Source of the DNA: Nocardia cyriacigeorgica GUH-2
GTDB lineage: Bacteria > Actinomycetota > Actinomycetes > Mycobacteriales > Mycobacteriaceae
Direction of reading: 5' to 3'
NCBI RefSeq assembly: GCF_000284035.1
Contig: NC_016887.1
Location: forward strand, 2,170,001 to 2,234,000
Length of the DNA: 64,000 nucleotides
Shown here: one piece after another, positions 10,886-19,866 of the stretch
Layout: every line of letters starts with the position of its first letter
How positions within the stretch are numbered: position 1 is the stretch's first letter
Made by a program: the position numbers and the translations under genes
The notes under the pieces: generated by a model
Database searches by the model: none
Seen by the model: the letters and a program-made list of their open reading frames with translations, nothing else
Told to the model about the DNA's origin: nothing

Positions 10886-10921
10886 GACAACGATGTTGTC
10901 CATATAGTTAACGAGGTTGTC
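10886..10921. promoter_or_regulatory. Tandem operator between cupin and marR
   Basis: GACAAC GAT GTTGTC (10886-10900) is a perfect inverted repeat. GTTAAC GAG GTTGTC (10907-10921) is a degenerate second copy whose centre is 21 bp, two helical turns, away. The second copy ends just before the MarR ATG at 10926. This arrangement fits MarR dimers binding side by side and repressing both divergent genes. Confidence 0.65.
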
Positions 10922-10925
10922 CATC

Positions 10926-11402
10926 ATGTCAAGGGATGCCGGTGGCTTCGAGCTACCGCTGCGGATGCTGGCCGCCTTCCGCGCGGCCATCGACGAAGTG
11001 CACGCCGACCTGGCCGAGCACGGGCACCCCGAGCTGCGACCGATGCACGGATTCCTGTTCCAGGCGATCGCGCGCAGCGGGCCGCAAGGGTGCACGGCGG
11101 CCGACCTCGGGCGGGCGCTCGGCATCTCCAAGCAGGCTGCCGGTAAGCACATCGACACCTTGGAACGCCTCGGCTACCTGCGTCGCGGTCACGATCCGGC
11201 CGACGCGCGGCGCAAGGTCTACACCCTCAGCGACCGCGGCATCGCGGTACTGGAGCGGTCGGCCGTGTCCTTCGACCGCGTGCACGCGCGTTGGTCGGCC
11301 ATGCTGGGCGCCGGCCGGATGGCCGCATTGGAGGCCGATCTCCGGACGCTGGCGCCGGGTGAGCTGTTCCGGATGGATACGCCGAGCTGGTTCGGTTCCT
11401 GA
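10926..11402 (+). CDS. MarR family transcriptional regulator
   Basis: This 158-residue winged-helix regulator contains ADLGRALGISKQAAGKHIDT (recognition helix, about residues 60-80) followed by the wing YLRRGHDPADARRKVYTLSD. The N-terminal helix FRAAIDEVHADLAEHGHPEL and the long C-terminal helices form the dimer interface. The ATG at 10926 is chosen over a TTG nine bases earlier, which would lie inside the operator. The gene is divergent from the small cupin gene and probably autoregulates. Confidence 0.85.
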   Translation: MSRDAGGFELPLRMLAAFRAAIDEVHADLAEHGHPELRPMHGFLFQAIARSGPQGCTAADLGRALGISKQAAGKHIDTLERLGYLRRGHDPADARRKVYTLSDRGIAVLERSAVSFDRVHARWSAMLGAGRMAALEADLRTLAPGELFRMDTPSWFGS

Positions 11403-11442
11403 TCGCGTCGCCCGGTGCGTTTTCGGTGGCCCCGGTCACGCT

Positions 11443-11459
11443 CCTGAACGCCGTTCAAG
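11443..11459. promoter_or_regulatory. BioQ box upstream of bioF
   Basis: CCTGAAC GCC GTTCAAG matches the bioA box with one arm mismatch. It is followed directly by TATGGT (11460-11465), a good -10 element eight bases before the bioF GTG. The bioF-bioD mRNA may therefore be leaderless, with the box in the -35/-10 spacer. Confidence 0.85.
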
Positions 11460-11473
11460 TATGGTGTTCAGCT

Positions 11474-12622
11474 GTGAGTACCGATCCATTGAGCTGGCTG
11501 GACGCGCGTGCTGCCGAGCGGGTGGGGGCGGGGCTGCGGCGGCAGCTGCGGGCACGGGAACCGCAGTCGCCGTCGATCGATCTGGCATCCAACGACTATC
11601 TGGGGCTGGTGCACCACCCCGAGGTGATCGAGGGCGCGGTCGCTGCCGTACGCCGGTGGGGCGCCGGGTCGACCGGCTCGCGGCTGGTGACCGGGACGAC
11701 CACCGAACACGAGCTGCTCGAGGCCGAACTCGCCGAATTCATGGGCGCCGAAGCCGGACTGGTCTTCGCCTCCGGGTACGCCGCCAACCTCGGCGTGGTG
11801 ACGGCGCTGGCCGGACGGGGATCGCTGATCGTCTCCGATGCCGGTAGCCATGCCTCGCTGGTCGACGCCTGCCGGTTGTCGCGGGCGCGGGTGGAGATCG
11901 CGCCCCATTGCGATGTCGCGGCGGTGGATCGGCTGCTGGCGAGCCGCACCGAGGAGCGCGCGCTGGTGCTCACCGATTCGGTGTTCAGTGCCGACGGCGA
12001 TCTGGCGCCGCTGGCCGATCTGCATCGGGTGACGCGCGCGAACGGCGCGGTACTCGTCGTCGATGAAGCCCACGGGCTCGGCGTCCGCGGCACCGGTGGC
12101 CGCGGGCTGGTGCAGGAAGTGGGACTGGCCGGGGAGCCGGATCTGGTGATCACCGCGACGCTGTCGAAAGCCCTTGCCGCGCAAGGGGGAGCGGTGCTGG
12201 CCAGTGGCCGGGTGCGTGCCCATCTCATCGACGCGGCCCGCACGTTCATCTTCGATACCGGGCTGGCGCCGGCTGCGGTCGGCGCCGCCCGTGCGGCCTT
12301 GGGCGTCTTGCGCCGCGATCCGGGTATCGCACAGCGGGTGCTCGATCGCGCCGCCGATATCGCGCGAATCGCCGGTGTGCCGCAACCGGATTCGGCTGTG
12401 GTGTCGGTGGTGCTGGGTGAGGCGCAGGTGGCCTTCGACGCCGCGCAGCAGTGCCGGGAATGTGGGCTGGACGTGGGGTGTTTCCGCCCGCCGTCGGTGC
12501 CGGAAGGTACTTCGCGGCTGCGGTTGACGGCTCGGGCGAATCTCACCGCCGCGGAACTCGACACGATCGCCACCGTGCTCGGCGAGGTGCTGGCGACCGC
12601 GCGGGAGGCGGTGCCGGCATGA
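11474..12622 (+). CDS. bioF: 8-amino-7-oxononanoate synthase (KAPA synthase)
   Basis: BioF condenses pimeloyl-ACP or pimeloyl-CoA with L-alanine to give KAPA, the first ring-forming step of biotin synthesis. It is a PLP enzyme of the alpha-oxoamine synthase family. Visible motifs are [50 protein letters not shown] (PLP aspartate and histidine) and [13 protein letters not shown] (Schiff-base lysine). Start choice matters: a longer frame would run through the BioQ box, so I take the GTG at 11474, giving 382 residues starting STDPLSWLD. bioD follows 25 bases downstream in the same operon. Confidence 0.95.
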   Translation: MSTDPLSWLDARAAERVGAGLRRQLRAREPQSPSIDLASNDYLGLVHHPEVIEGAVAAVRRWGAGSTGSRLVTGTTTEHELLEAELAEFMGAEAGLVFASGYAANLGVVTALAGRGSLIVSDAGSHASLVDACRLSRARVEIAPHCDVAAVDRLLASRTEERALVLTDSVFSADGDLAPLADLHRVTRANGAVLVVDEAHGLGVRGTGGRGLVQEVGLAGEPDLVITATLSKALAAQGGAVLASGRVRAHLIDAARTFIFDTGLAPAAVGAARAALGVLRRDPGIAQRVLDRAADIARIAGVPQPDSAVVSVVLGEAQVAFDAAQQCRECGLDVGCFRPPSVPEGTSRLRLTARANLTAAELDTIATVLGEVLATAREAVPA

Positions 12623-12647
12623 GGCGCTCGAGGGTGGAGGCGATCCG

Positions 12648-13328
12648 ATGACACTGCTGTTCGTGACCGGAACATCGACCGATATCGGCAAGACCGTCGT
12701 CACCGCCGCATTGGCCGCCACCGCGATCGCCGCAGGGCGTACGGTCGCGGTATGTAAACCGGCCCAGACCGGTGTCGCGCAGGACGAGCCCGGCGATCTC
12801 GCGACCGTCACGCAGTTGGCCGGGGTCACTCGTACGGTCGAGCTGGCCCGTTACCCCGAGCCCCTGGCCCCCGATACGGCCGCCCGCCGCTGCGGTGCGC
12901 CCCTGCTCACCATCGACGAAACGCTTTCGGCCATCACCGAACTCACCGCCGACGTCGTCTTGGTCGAGGGCGCGGGCGGGCTGCTGGTGCGCATCGGCGA
13001 GTTCACTCTGCTCGATCTGGCGGCCAAGCTGTCGGCTCCGGTGCTCGTGGTGACGGCTCCCGGTCTCGGCACGCTGAACCACACCGAACTCACCACTCGC
13101 GCGCTGGACGCTGCGGGTGTGGAATGCGCGGGCCTGGTGATCGGGTCGTGGCCTGCGGTCCCTGACCTGGCCATGGAAACCAACCGCGTCGACCTGCCGC
13201 GGGTGACCGGCGCCGAAGTGGTCGGTTCGGTACCGGCGGGGGCGGGCGCGTGGTCGGCGGATGAGTTCCGGGCCGGGGCGTCCGCATGGTTCGACTCCGG
13301 CTGGGTGCGCCGCCATCTGCTGAGCTGA
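12648..13328 (+). CDS. bioD: Dethiobiotin synthetase
   Basis: BioD closes the ureido ring of DAPA with CO2 and ATP to give dethiobiotin. The 226-residue protein opens [20 protein letters not shown], the P-loop of the family, and has CKPAQTGV, the conserved [14 protein letters not shown] and [16 protein letters not shown]. It follows bioF with a 25-base gap containing a GGAGGCGAT ribosome site. It lacks its own promoter signal and is presumably controlled by the bioF BioQ box. Confidence 0.95.
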   Translation: MTLLFVTGTSTDIGKTVVTAALAATAIAAGRTVAVCKPAQTGVAQDEPGDLATVTQLAGVTRTVELARYPEPLAPDTAARRCGAPLLTIDETLSAITELTADVVLVEGAGGLLVRIGEFTLLDLAAKLSAPVLVVTAPGLGTLNHTELTTRALDAAGVECAGLVIGSWPAVPDLAMETNRVDLPRVTGAEVVGSVPAGAGAWSADEFRAGASAWFDSGWVRRHLLS

Positions 13329-13392
13329 GTGCGGCGCGCGAGTGGATTCAGAACCGAGTTCTTCGATTCGCGAGCGCCACACCGCCCGGTGC

Positions 13393-13424
13393 AGTAACGT
13401 CGTTACTCGGTAACCGGGTTACCG
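13393..13424. promoter_or_regulatory. Tandem GTAAC-N3-GTTAC palindromes upstream of the GMC oxidoreductase
   Basis: AGTAAC GTC GTTACT (13393-13407) and CGGTAACC G GGTTACCG (13408-13424) are both perfect inverted repeats. Both share the core GTAAC-N3-GTTAC, with centres 16 bp apart. They lie about 155 bases before the GMC gene and just after bioD. The binding protein is unknown, and no regulator gene adjoins them. Confidence 0.6.
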
Positions 13425-13576
13425 GCGCGGAGAGGTCGCGCCGGGTGCCCGGCGACCGACGCACGGCGCATCCGGACCATCACGTGACCAGCGCTGGCCA
13501 CCCGATGGCAGGACTCGCCAGTGCTGTCGAGCGATGCGCCGTGCACCCCGCACTCGGCTCGTCGTAAGGATCGTTC

Positions 13577-15172
13577 ATGTCGCAGCTCTCCCGCCGCTCA
13601 CTGCTGACCGGCGCGGTGGCCGCTGGGGCCGTGCTCGCCGGAGCCCGGGTCCTCGACCCGAAGCCCGCCATCGCCGCCCGGGTCAATGATGTTCGGCTCA
13701 CCCGGGAAGAGCATCGGGTCGTGGTGATCGGGTCCGGATTCGGCGGCGGGGTGACGGCGCTGCGGCTGGCCGAGGCGGGCGTGCCGGTGCTGCTGCTGGA
13801 ACGCGGAATGCGCTGGCCGACCGGGCCGAACGCGGAGACCTTCCCGCGCGCATCGGCGCCGGACAAGCGCATCCTGTGGCACCGCTCCAGCCCGAATCTG
13901 TTCGGGCAGCCCTTGGCTTTCGAGCCCTACACCGGCCTGGTCGAAGCCGTACCGGGGGAGAACATGACGGCGCTGTGCGCGGCCGGGCTCGGCGGCGGTT
14001 CGCTGATCTACCAAGGCATGTCGTTGCAGCCCGATGAAGCGGTGTTCAACACGCATTTCCCGGCCGAACTCGACTGGGCCACCATGGATCGCGTGCACTA
14101 TCCGCGGGTCGCGCGGATGCTCGGGCTCGCCGTCGCGCCCGAAGAACTGATCGCGCACCCCAACTACGCCGCCGCCCGCGTCTTCGCCGACCACGTCCGC
14201 CGCGCCGGGCTGCCGCTGTCGAAGATCCCGATGCCCATCGACTGGAACTTCGCGCTCGCCGAACTACGCGGGGAGATGAAACCGTCCTACACGAACGGTG
14301 ACGGCGCGATGGGTGTGAACAACGGCGGCAAACACTCCGTCGACGTCACCTATATCGCCGCCGCGGAGGCCACCGGACGGGTGCAGGTCCGCACCCAGCA
14401 CGAGGTCACCGATATCGAACGCGCCCCCGACGGACGCTGGATCGTCCACGTCGACCGCATCGACACCACCGGCGCCGTCCAGGAGAACATCGTCATCACC
14501 GCCGGTGCGCTGGTGCTGGCCGCGGGCAGCCTCAATACGACGAAACTGCTGGTGCGGGCCGGGGCCCGCGGCCTGATCCCCGACCTGCCCGATGGGCTGG
14601 GCGGCAACTGGGGCACCAATGCCGACCGGATCTATGTGTGGACCAACCCGGCCGCCGATTTCGGTCCGGCACAGGGCGGCCCGGTGGTATACGGCAGCCT
14701 GAACTGGTCGGATCCGAACTCCGCGTGCACGCTGATCCAGGCCTCGATCCCGCCGATGCCGGTGGATCCGAAGTCGACCATGATGGTCGGCTACGGCGTC
14801 AGCGCCGGGCGCGGCAGCTTCGGCTACGACACGGCCTCCGAGCAGGCGGTACTGCGCTGGCCCGCCGACGGCGATGCGTTCATCCAGGACAACCACATCG
14901 GCCCCACCGCGCACCGCATCGCCGGCCCGGGCACCGTCCTGCTCGACACCAATGCCGCGTTCCCGTCCACCTGGCATCCGCTGGGCGGGGCGAGCATGGG
15001 CAGCGTCTGCGATCTGGAGGGCCGGGTGCTCGGCCAGCGTGGTTTGTACGTGCTCGACGGTGCGTTGATGCCGGGCAATACCGCCGCCTGCAATCCGTCG
15101 ATGACGATCGCCGCGGTCGCCGAACGCGCGCTCGATCATCTCGTCGCCACCGATGTGGGCACCATGATCTGA
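13577..15172 (+). CDS. Cholesterol-oxidase-like GMC oxidoreductase, Tat-exported
   Basis: The ATG at 13577 follows AAGGAT and gives 531 residues. The N-terminus SRRSLLTGAVAAGAVLAGA is a twin-arginine signal, so the protein should be exported already folded with FAD. The FAD-binding motif is VVVIGSGFGGGVTALRL (about 48-64). CAAGLGGGSLIYQGM and the C-terminal WHPLGGASMG, LDGALMPGN and NPSMTIAAVAERAL follow the non-covalent (class I) cholesterol oxidase plan. Such enzymes oxidise 3-beta-hydroxysterols to 3-keto-4-enes using O2. The substrate here is not proven: the stretch where I recall Streptomyces enzymes carrying the catalytic Glu reads TLIQASIPPMP. Two palindromes lie upstream. Confidence 0.8.
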   Translation: MSQLSRRSLLTGAVAAGAVLAGARVLDPKPAIAARVNDVRLTREEHRVVVIGSGFGGGVTALRLAEAGVPVLLLERGMRWPTGPNAETFPRASAPDKRILWHRSSPNLFGQPLAFEPYTGLVEAVPGENMTALCAAGLGGGSLIYQGMSLQPDEAVFNTHFPAELDWATMDRVHYPRVARMLGLAVAPEELIAHPNYAAARVFADHVRRAGLPLSKIPMPIDWNFALAELRGEMKPSYTNGDGAMGVNNGGKHSVDVTYIAAAEATGRVQVRTQHEVTDIERAPDGRWIVHVDRIDTTGAVQENIVITAGALVLAAGSLNTTKLLVRAGARGLIPDLPDGLGGNWGTNADRIYVWTNPAADFGPAQGGPVVYGSLNWSDPNSACTLIQASIPPMPVDPKSTMMVGYGVSAGRGSFGYDTASEQAVLRWPADGDAFIQDNHIGPTAHRIAGPGTVLLDTNAAFPSTWHPLGGASMGSVCDLEGRVLGQRGLYVLDGALMPGNTAACNPSMTIAAVAERALDHLVATDVGTMI

Positions 15173-15315
15173 GCTGAACCCGCAGGCTTCCCGCGGCGGG
15201 GAATAGCACCGATCGTGTGAGCAGCCGGATTCTGCTATTTCTTGCGGTGGTCATCTACGCCTGTCGATCAGGGCGAGATGCGCATGCTGCGGCATCGTGT
15301 TGGTGGAGGTGGACG

Positions 15316-16395
15316 GTGGCTCCGGAACCAGTGAAGTTTCGGCGATTCACGGACGCACCCATCCTGAATCCCTATATCGCCCGGGCGGAAGCGACGCTCG
15401 AGGCGCTGAAAAAGGGTCTGGGCAACAAGAACGCGACCCGGATCACGGCGAAATACCTCGATGGGCTCGGCGGGGCCGAGATGCCGGGCACCGGCGAGAT
15501 GAAGCAGCAGTACAAGCTGCGCGCCGCCGACGTCAAGGACTATCAGGACCAGTGGAACTCCCTCGACGACCAGATCGCCGAGATGGCCGCCGCCTCGGCC
15601 GATGTGGCCAATGAGGTGACCACCCAGGTCGATCAGCTCGAAGACGCGATCAAGGATGTCCTGGCCACCGTCGTCGACGATCCACCGGACCGCCCGACGC
15701 CCGGCGAGCAGGTCGGTGCGGTGGGCGCCATCGACAAGGTGATCGGCAAGGCCGTGGACGCGGTGTGGACCGCCTTCAACGAGTTGGACCGGCAGGCCTG
15801 GAATTCGCCACCGGGCGGGGCGAATTCGAATGGCGGCGGCGGTGGTGGGTACGGCGGCGGTGGGGCGCCGCCGTGGACGCCGACCTTCGGCAGCAACCTG
15901 CCCGGCGATGTCTACACCGGCGGCGACATCCCGACGTCAGCGGATGCGCGGCCGCTGGAGGGCGGTGAGCGGACCACGGCCGAGAAGATCTACGACCGGC
16001 TGGTCAACAAGTACCACCTCACACCGGCCCAGGCGGCGGGCATTATCGGCAATATGCAGGTCGAGGCACCGGGTTTGAACACCGGGGCCTACAACCCGAA
16101 CGAGGGCGCCTACGGGCTGTGCCAGTGGCTGGGCGGGCGTCGCGCCAACCTGGAAGCATTTGCCGCGGCCCAGGGTAAATCGGCCGGCGACTGGGAAACT
16201 CAGGTCGACTTCATGATGCACGAGCTGCAAGGCAGTGAGTCCGCGGCCTACGCGCGGCTGCGGGCCACCGATACCCCGGCCGCCGCCGCGGCAGTGTTCG
16301 ACCAGTACTACGAACGAAGCTCCGGCGAGGCGCGCGCTCAGCGAATTGCCAATGCCAACAATGTCGCCACCGCGATGGCCGGTGCGTCCGCCTGA
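15316..16395 (+). CDS. Protein with C-terminal phage-tail-lysozyme-type domain
   Basis: The GTG at 15316 is six bases after GGAGG and gives 359 residues. Residues about 1-160 are helical and charged (QDQWNSLDDQIAEMAAASAD), followed by a glycine-rich linker (NGGGGGGYGGGG) and a C-terminal domain. That domain (about 215-355) reads AEKIYDRLVNKYHLTPAQAA, GIIGNMQVEAPGLNTGAYNP and YGLCQWLGGRRANLEAF. This matches the phage tail lysozyme pattern, where the Glu after GNMQV is the likely catalytic acid. There is no signal peptide. A helical N-domain joined to a muralytic domain suggests a type VII-secreted or otherwise exported cell-wall hydrolase. That destination is inference; no ESX genes lie nearby. 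Confidence 0.7.
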   Translation: MAPEPVKFRRFTDAPILNPYIARAEATLEALKKGLGNKNATRITAKYLDGLGGAEMPGTGEMKQQYKLRAADVKDYQDQWNSLDDQIAEMAAASADVANEVTTQVDQLEDAIKDVLATVVDDPPDRPTPGEQVGAVGAIDKVIGKAVDAVWTAFNELDRQAWNSPPGGANSNGGGGGGYGGGGAPPWTPTFGSNLPGDVYTGGDIPTSADARPLEGGERTTAEKIYDRLVNKYHLTPAQAAGIIGNMQVEAPGLNTGAYNPNEGAYGLCQWLGGRRANLEAFAAAQGKSAGDWETQVDFMMHELQGSESAAYARLRATDTPAAAAAVFDQYYERSSGEARAQRIANANNVATAMAGASA

Positions 16396-16497
16396 GCCGG
16401 CTTGTGGGCCCGAGCTGCGGCGTTGTGCGCATGGGTTCGGCCTGTGTGCCCGAGGTCCGGCGTGTGCTCGACCGGTTCTGATAATCGAAACAACCGA

Positions 16498-16524
16498 CCC
16501 CCGCGCGATTCATTCGCACGGGGG
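16498..16524. terminator. Bidirectional hairpin between convergent genes
   Basis: CCCCCGCGCGA, a 5-base loop, then TCGCACGGGGG form an 11-bp stem with one mismatch. It lies between the lysozyme-domain gene (plus) and the MFS gene (minus) and could end transcription from both sides. Confidence 0.6.
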
Positions 16525-16550
16525 CCGGCTGTTGACTAATTTTGCGCAGC

Positions 16551-18122
16551 TCAGTGCATCATGACCGGCGCCTTGGGCTGCTCGCCCTCGGCCGGCGCGG
16601 CCTCCTTCTTGCGCGGCAGGAACAGCGAGGCGACCAAGGTCACCAGGCACAGGAACGCCGCCACCAGGTAGCTGGTGGAGAACGCCGAGGCCATATCGTC
16701 GAGCACGATCGACTCGAACTTCGCGCCGAGGGACTGGATGTACTCCAGGATCGACGGATCCGGCGGCGTGCCGGTGCGTTCGGCCTCGCCGACAGCCTGG
16801 GCCGCCGACACCGGCTCGGACGCCTTGAACTGGTTGGTCAGCACCACCGAGATGATGGCGACACCGACCGAGCTGGCGATCTGCTGCGCGATATTGAGCA
16901 GCGTGGAACCACGGGCCACCTCGTGCTCGGTGAGAGTGCGCAGCGCGGCCGTCATCAGCGGCATCATGGTGCCACCCATGCCCAGACCCAGCACGAACAG
17001 CAGACCCAGCAGCACCGGGTAGGAGGTGTGCGCATCGGTCTGCGACAGCCCGAACATCGCGACGGTGATGGTCAGCATGCCGATCGGCACGATCCGGCCC
17101 ACCGGGAGCTTGTCGGCCAGCGCGCCCGCCAGCGGCATGGTGAGCATGGTGCCCAGACCCTGCGGTGCCACCAGCAGACCCGCCATCAGCGGGCTCTCCC
17201 CGCGCACCTGCTGGAAGTAGGTGGGCACCAGCAGCAGGCCACCGAAGAACGAGGCCGCGAACAAGAACATGGTGATCGTGGAGATCGACAGGTTGAAGTT
17301 CTTGAACAGCCGCAGATCCAGCAGCGGATGCTTGGGCTTGAACGAGTAGAACACGAACGCGATCACCAGCAGTGCGCCCAGCAGCATCGTCGCCCACACC
17401 TTCGGCGCGGTGACGGTGCCCTCCTCCGGAATCGTGGAGACACCGAACAGGAACAGCGCCAGACCGGGCGAGAGCATCAGCATGCCGACGAAGTCGAAGG
17501 TCTCACTCGGCTGCGGGTCGTCCTTGGGCAGCACCACGTAGGCGTAGACCAGCGAGATGGCGCCGATGGGCAGGTTGATCAGGAAGATCCAGTGCCAGGA
17601 GGCGTTGTCGATCAGCCAGCCACCCAGGATCGGGCCGAGGATCGGGCCCAGCAGCATCGGGATGCCGAGGATGGCCATCAGCCGGCCGATCCGCTCGGGT
17701 CCGGCGGCCTTGGTCATGATCGTCATGCCCAGCGGCATCAGCATGCCGCCGCCGAGGCCCTGGATCACCCGGAACGCGATCAGCGCCTCGATGTTCCAGG
17801 CCAGCGCGCACAGCACCGAGCCGCCGGTGAACAGCACCAGCGCGGCCAGGTAGAGGCGTTTGGTGCCGAATCGGTCGGCAGCCCAACCGGTCAGCGGGAT
17901 CACCGTCGCCAGGGCGAGGGTGTAGGCGGTGACCGTCCAGGCCACGGTGGAGTAGTTGGCGACGTCGAACTCGGTCTGGAACGTCGGCAGCGCGACGTTG
18001 ACCACGGTGATGTCGAGGATCGACATGATGGCGCCGAGGACGACGACACCGGCGACCTTGAGTACGGCGCCGTCTATCTTGTCGGGTACCGCTGCGGCGG
18101 TACTGCCGGCGGAGTTGCTCAC
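16551..18122 (-). CDS. MFS drug efflux transporter, DHA2 (14-TM) type
   Basis: This 523-residue inner-membrane proton antiporter belongs to the EmrB/QacA group. The first membrane helix carries the DHA signature SILDITVVNVALP (about 34-46). The loop 2-3 motif is GWAADRFGTKRLY and motif C appears as GPILGPILGGWLI. Fourteen hydrophobic segments can be traced to a basic C-terminal tail. The start ATG overlaps the stop of the upstream MarR gene (ATGA), so the two are translationally coupled. Control by that MarR repressor is likely. The exported compound cannot be predicted from sequence. Confidence 0.92.
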   Translation of the reverse strand: MSNSAGSTAAAVPDKIDGAVLKVAGVVVLGAIMSILDITVVNVALPTFQTEFDVANYSTVAWTVTAYTLALATVIPLTGWAADRFGTKRLYLAALVLFTGGSVLCALAWNIEALIAFRVIQGLGGGMLMPLGMTIMTKAAGPERIGRLMAILGIPMLLGPILGPILGGWLIDNASWHWIFLINLPIGAISLVYAYVVLPKDDPQPSETFDFVGMLMLSPGLALFLFGVSTIPEEGTVTAPKVWATMLLGALLVIAFVFYSFKPKHPLLDLRLFKNFNLSISTITMFLFAASFFGGLLLVPTYFQQVRGESPLMAGLLVAPQGLGTMLTMPLAGALADKLPVGRIVPIGMLTITVAMFGLSQTDAHTSYPVLLGLLFVLGLGMGGTMMPLMTAALRTLTEHEVARGSTLLNIAQQIASSVGVAIISVVLTNQFKASEPVSAAQAVGEAERTGTPPDPSILEYIQSLGAKFESIVLDDMASAFSTSYLVAAFLCLVTLVASLFLPRKKEAAPAEGEQPKAPVMMH

Positions 18123-18604
18123 GAGGGATCTCCCGTCGATACGGCTGGGATGGATTGCACCGAGGCGAGCGCCCCGGAGTCGAGCACGCCGATGAGGGCG
18201 GCGTGCAGATCGTCACGCACGCTGTCGGGCAGGCGTTCGACCAGGCGGTCGATCGCTTCGCGATGGCACATCATCTGATCGCGGATGACCTCACGGCCCT
18301 GCGCGCTGAGGCCGACCAGTTTCACCCGCCGGTCCTCTGGGCTTTCGTCCCTGGTCAGCAGGCCGAGACGAACGAGCCGATCCACATTGCGCCCCGCCGC
18401 GGTCACCGACAACGAGAGTCGTTCGGCAATGGTGTGGATGGGCAGCTGCTGACGATCGTCGTGGCCGAGCACGAACAGGGTGCGTGCCTGGGAGAGCGAG
18501 AGATCCAGTTCGACCAGCCGATCGGCACCCCCGGAGCGGCTCGCGCTGAACAGGCCGGTCAGAAAACGCTCCAGCGTTTCGCTGATTCCCAATTCACTCG
18601 CCAC
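18119..18604 (-). CDS. MarR family regulator of the efflux operon
   Basis: I take the GTG at 18604, giving 161 residues beginning ASELGISETLERFLTGLF. A longer frame to 18751 would cross the operator-like repeat and has no family features. The winged helix is HTIAERLSLSVTAAGRNVDR with the wing LLTRDESPEDRRVKLVGLS. The stop overlaps the MFS start. MarR-MFS pairs of this kind usually derepress on drug binding. Confidence 0.85.
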   Translation of the reverse strand: MASELGISETLERFLTGLFSASRSGGADRLVELDLSLSQARTLFVLGHDDRQQLPIHTIAERLSLSVTAAGRNVDRLVRLGLLTRDESPEDRRVKLVGLSAQGREVIRDQMMCHREAIDRLVERLPDSVRDDLHAALIGVLDSGALASVQSIPAVSTGDPS

Positions 18605-18614
18605 CGCGCGATCA

Positions 18615-18630
18615 TATTGGCAATGCAATA
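18615..18630. promoter_or_regulatory. Candidate MarR operator upstream of the MarR-MFS operon
   Basis: TATTG GCAATG CAATA is a 5-bp inverted repeat ten bases before the MarR GTG, in an A+T-richer patch of otherwise G+C-rich sequence. Its position over the start region fits autorepression. Confidence 0.5.
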
Positions 18631-18840
18631 GTCGCGTGCAAGCGAATATTGCGCGTTTGTGTCTGATGTCACGCCCGCGGAGCGGGACGTCTGAATGGTG
18701 GCCGTGCGACAGATGCGTCACAGGACAGACGCTAGACCCGGGGTCTGACACAAAGCATGTGAGATTCGCCGGAAACGCCGCACTACCTGGGCGAATGTGG
18801 TGAGCATCACCTCACGGCCACCGGGACGGCACCCGTGCGG

Positions 18841-19866
18841 TCAGCGGATCGCGTCGTCGGAGCGCGGCGTGATGGCCGACGGCGGCACCAGACCCCACTG
18901 TTCGAGTTGCTTGCGGATCTGTTCGGCCGCATCGATGTTGAGTGGCCCGCTAGTCCACATCGCATACGGAAGGTTCAGGAAGCGTCCCTCGGTGACGGCG
19001 CGCAGCTGATTGATGCCCGGCTTGGCACGCAGCATCTCGACCTTCTGTGCGTAGCTCTGCATCGGGTAGTCGACGAACATGATGGCGTCCGGATCGGCGC
19101 CGGCCAGCCGCTCCCAGGACACCGCGGTCCAGGTGTCGGGCACGTCGGAGAGCACATTGCGGCCACCGGCGGCATCCAGGATCGCCTGCGGCGCACCGAA
19201 ACTGCCGCTGGAGAAGATGGTGTCGCTGCCGCTGTCGAACAGGAAGATCCGCGGTGTGCGTTCGGGTTTCGGTGCGGCCGCGAGCGTGGCGAGACGCTGG
19301 TCGAGGTCGTCGACGAGTGCGGTGGCGCGGTCGGTGCGGCCGGTGATGGCGCCGAGATTGGTGAGATCCTCGCGCAGCGCCGTCCACGGTTCGACCACGC
19401 CGCGCGGGCGTTCACCGGCGCGTTGCCGGCAGCTCTCGGTGAGGATGTAGGCGGCGATGCCCGAGGCGCGCAGCGAATCCGGGGTGAGGTTCTTGGATTC
19501 GTCGTAACCGTAATTCCAGCCCGCGACCACGACGTCGGGGCCCTGCGCGAGAACCGTTTCGCGAGAGGGAGATTCGTTGGCGACCGAATTCAGCTCGTCC
19601 ACCGCGGGCCCGTAGTGGTCGCGCAGCACGGTGATGTCCTGCTGCATGCTCGACACCGCGGTGACCTGATCCTGCGCGCCGAGCGCCAGCACCATCGAGA
19701 TCATATTGCTGTCGTTGACGAACATGCGCTGCGCCGGCGCCGGAAAGCTCGACTCCACACCGCAATTGCGCACGGTCCGATCACCGGTCGCGGCCTGCGG
19801 GTTGCCGCAGGCGGCCAGCGTCACCGCCAGCGCCGCCGCGGACAGCATTCGGATCGAGTGTTTCAT
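18841..19866 (-). CDS. btuF: ABC importer substrate-binding lipoprotein (BtuF/FecB type)
   Basis: This 341-residue protein starts MKHSIRMLSAAALAVTLAAC, a lipoprotein signal with lipobox LAAC, so it is anchored outside the membrane. It has the two-lobe fold of class III binding proteins for corrinoids, haem or siderophores, visible in FVNDSNMISMVLALGAQDQV, GPDVVVAGWNYGYD and WERLAGADPDAIMFVDYP. It is the last gene of a permease-ATPase-binding protein operon, its ATG overlapping the ATPase stop. The upstream cobalamin riboswitch makes a corrinoid the most likely cargo, though cobinamide or a cobalt compound cannot be excluded. The symbol is assigned by operon context. Confidence 0.8.
   Translation of the reverse strand: MKHSIRMLSAAALAVTLAACGNPQAATGDRTVRNCGVESSFPAPAQRMFVNDSNMISMVLALGAQDQVTAVSSMQQDITVLRDHYGPAVDELNSVANESPSRETVLAQGPDVVVAGWNYGYDESKNLTPDSLRASGIAAYILTESCRQRAGERPRGVVEPWTALREDLTNLGAITGRTDRATALVDDLDQRLATLAAAPKPERTPRIFLFDSGSDTIFSSGSFGAPQAILDAAGGRNVLSDVPDTWTAVSWERLAGADPDAIMFVDYPMQSYAQKVEMLRAKPGINQLRAVTEGRFLNLPYAMWTSGPLNIDAAEQIRKQLEQWGLVPPSAITPRSDDAIR

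Noticed and set aside
16542..18278. 578-codon plus-strand frame antisense to the MFS gene
   Set aside because: Low-complexity His/Arg/Gln/Asp-rich translation typical of the antisense of a membrane-protein gene.
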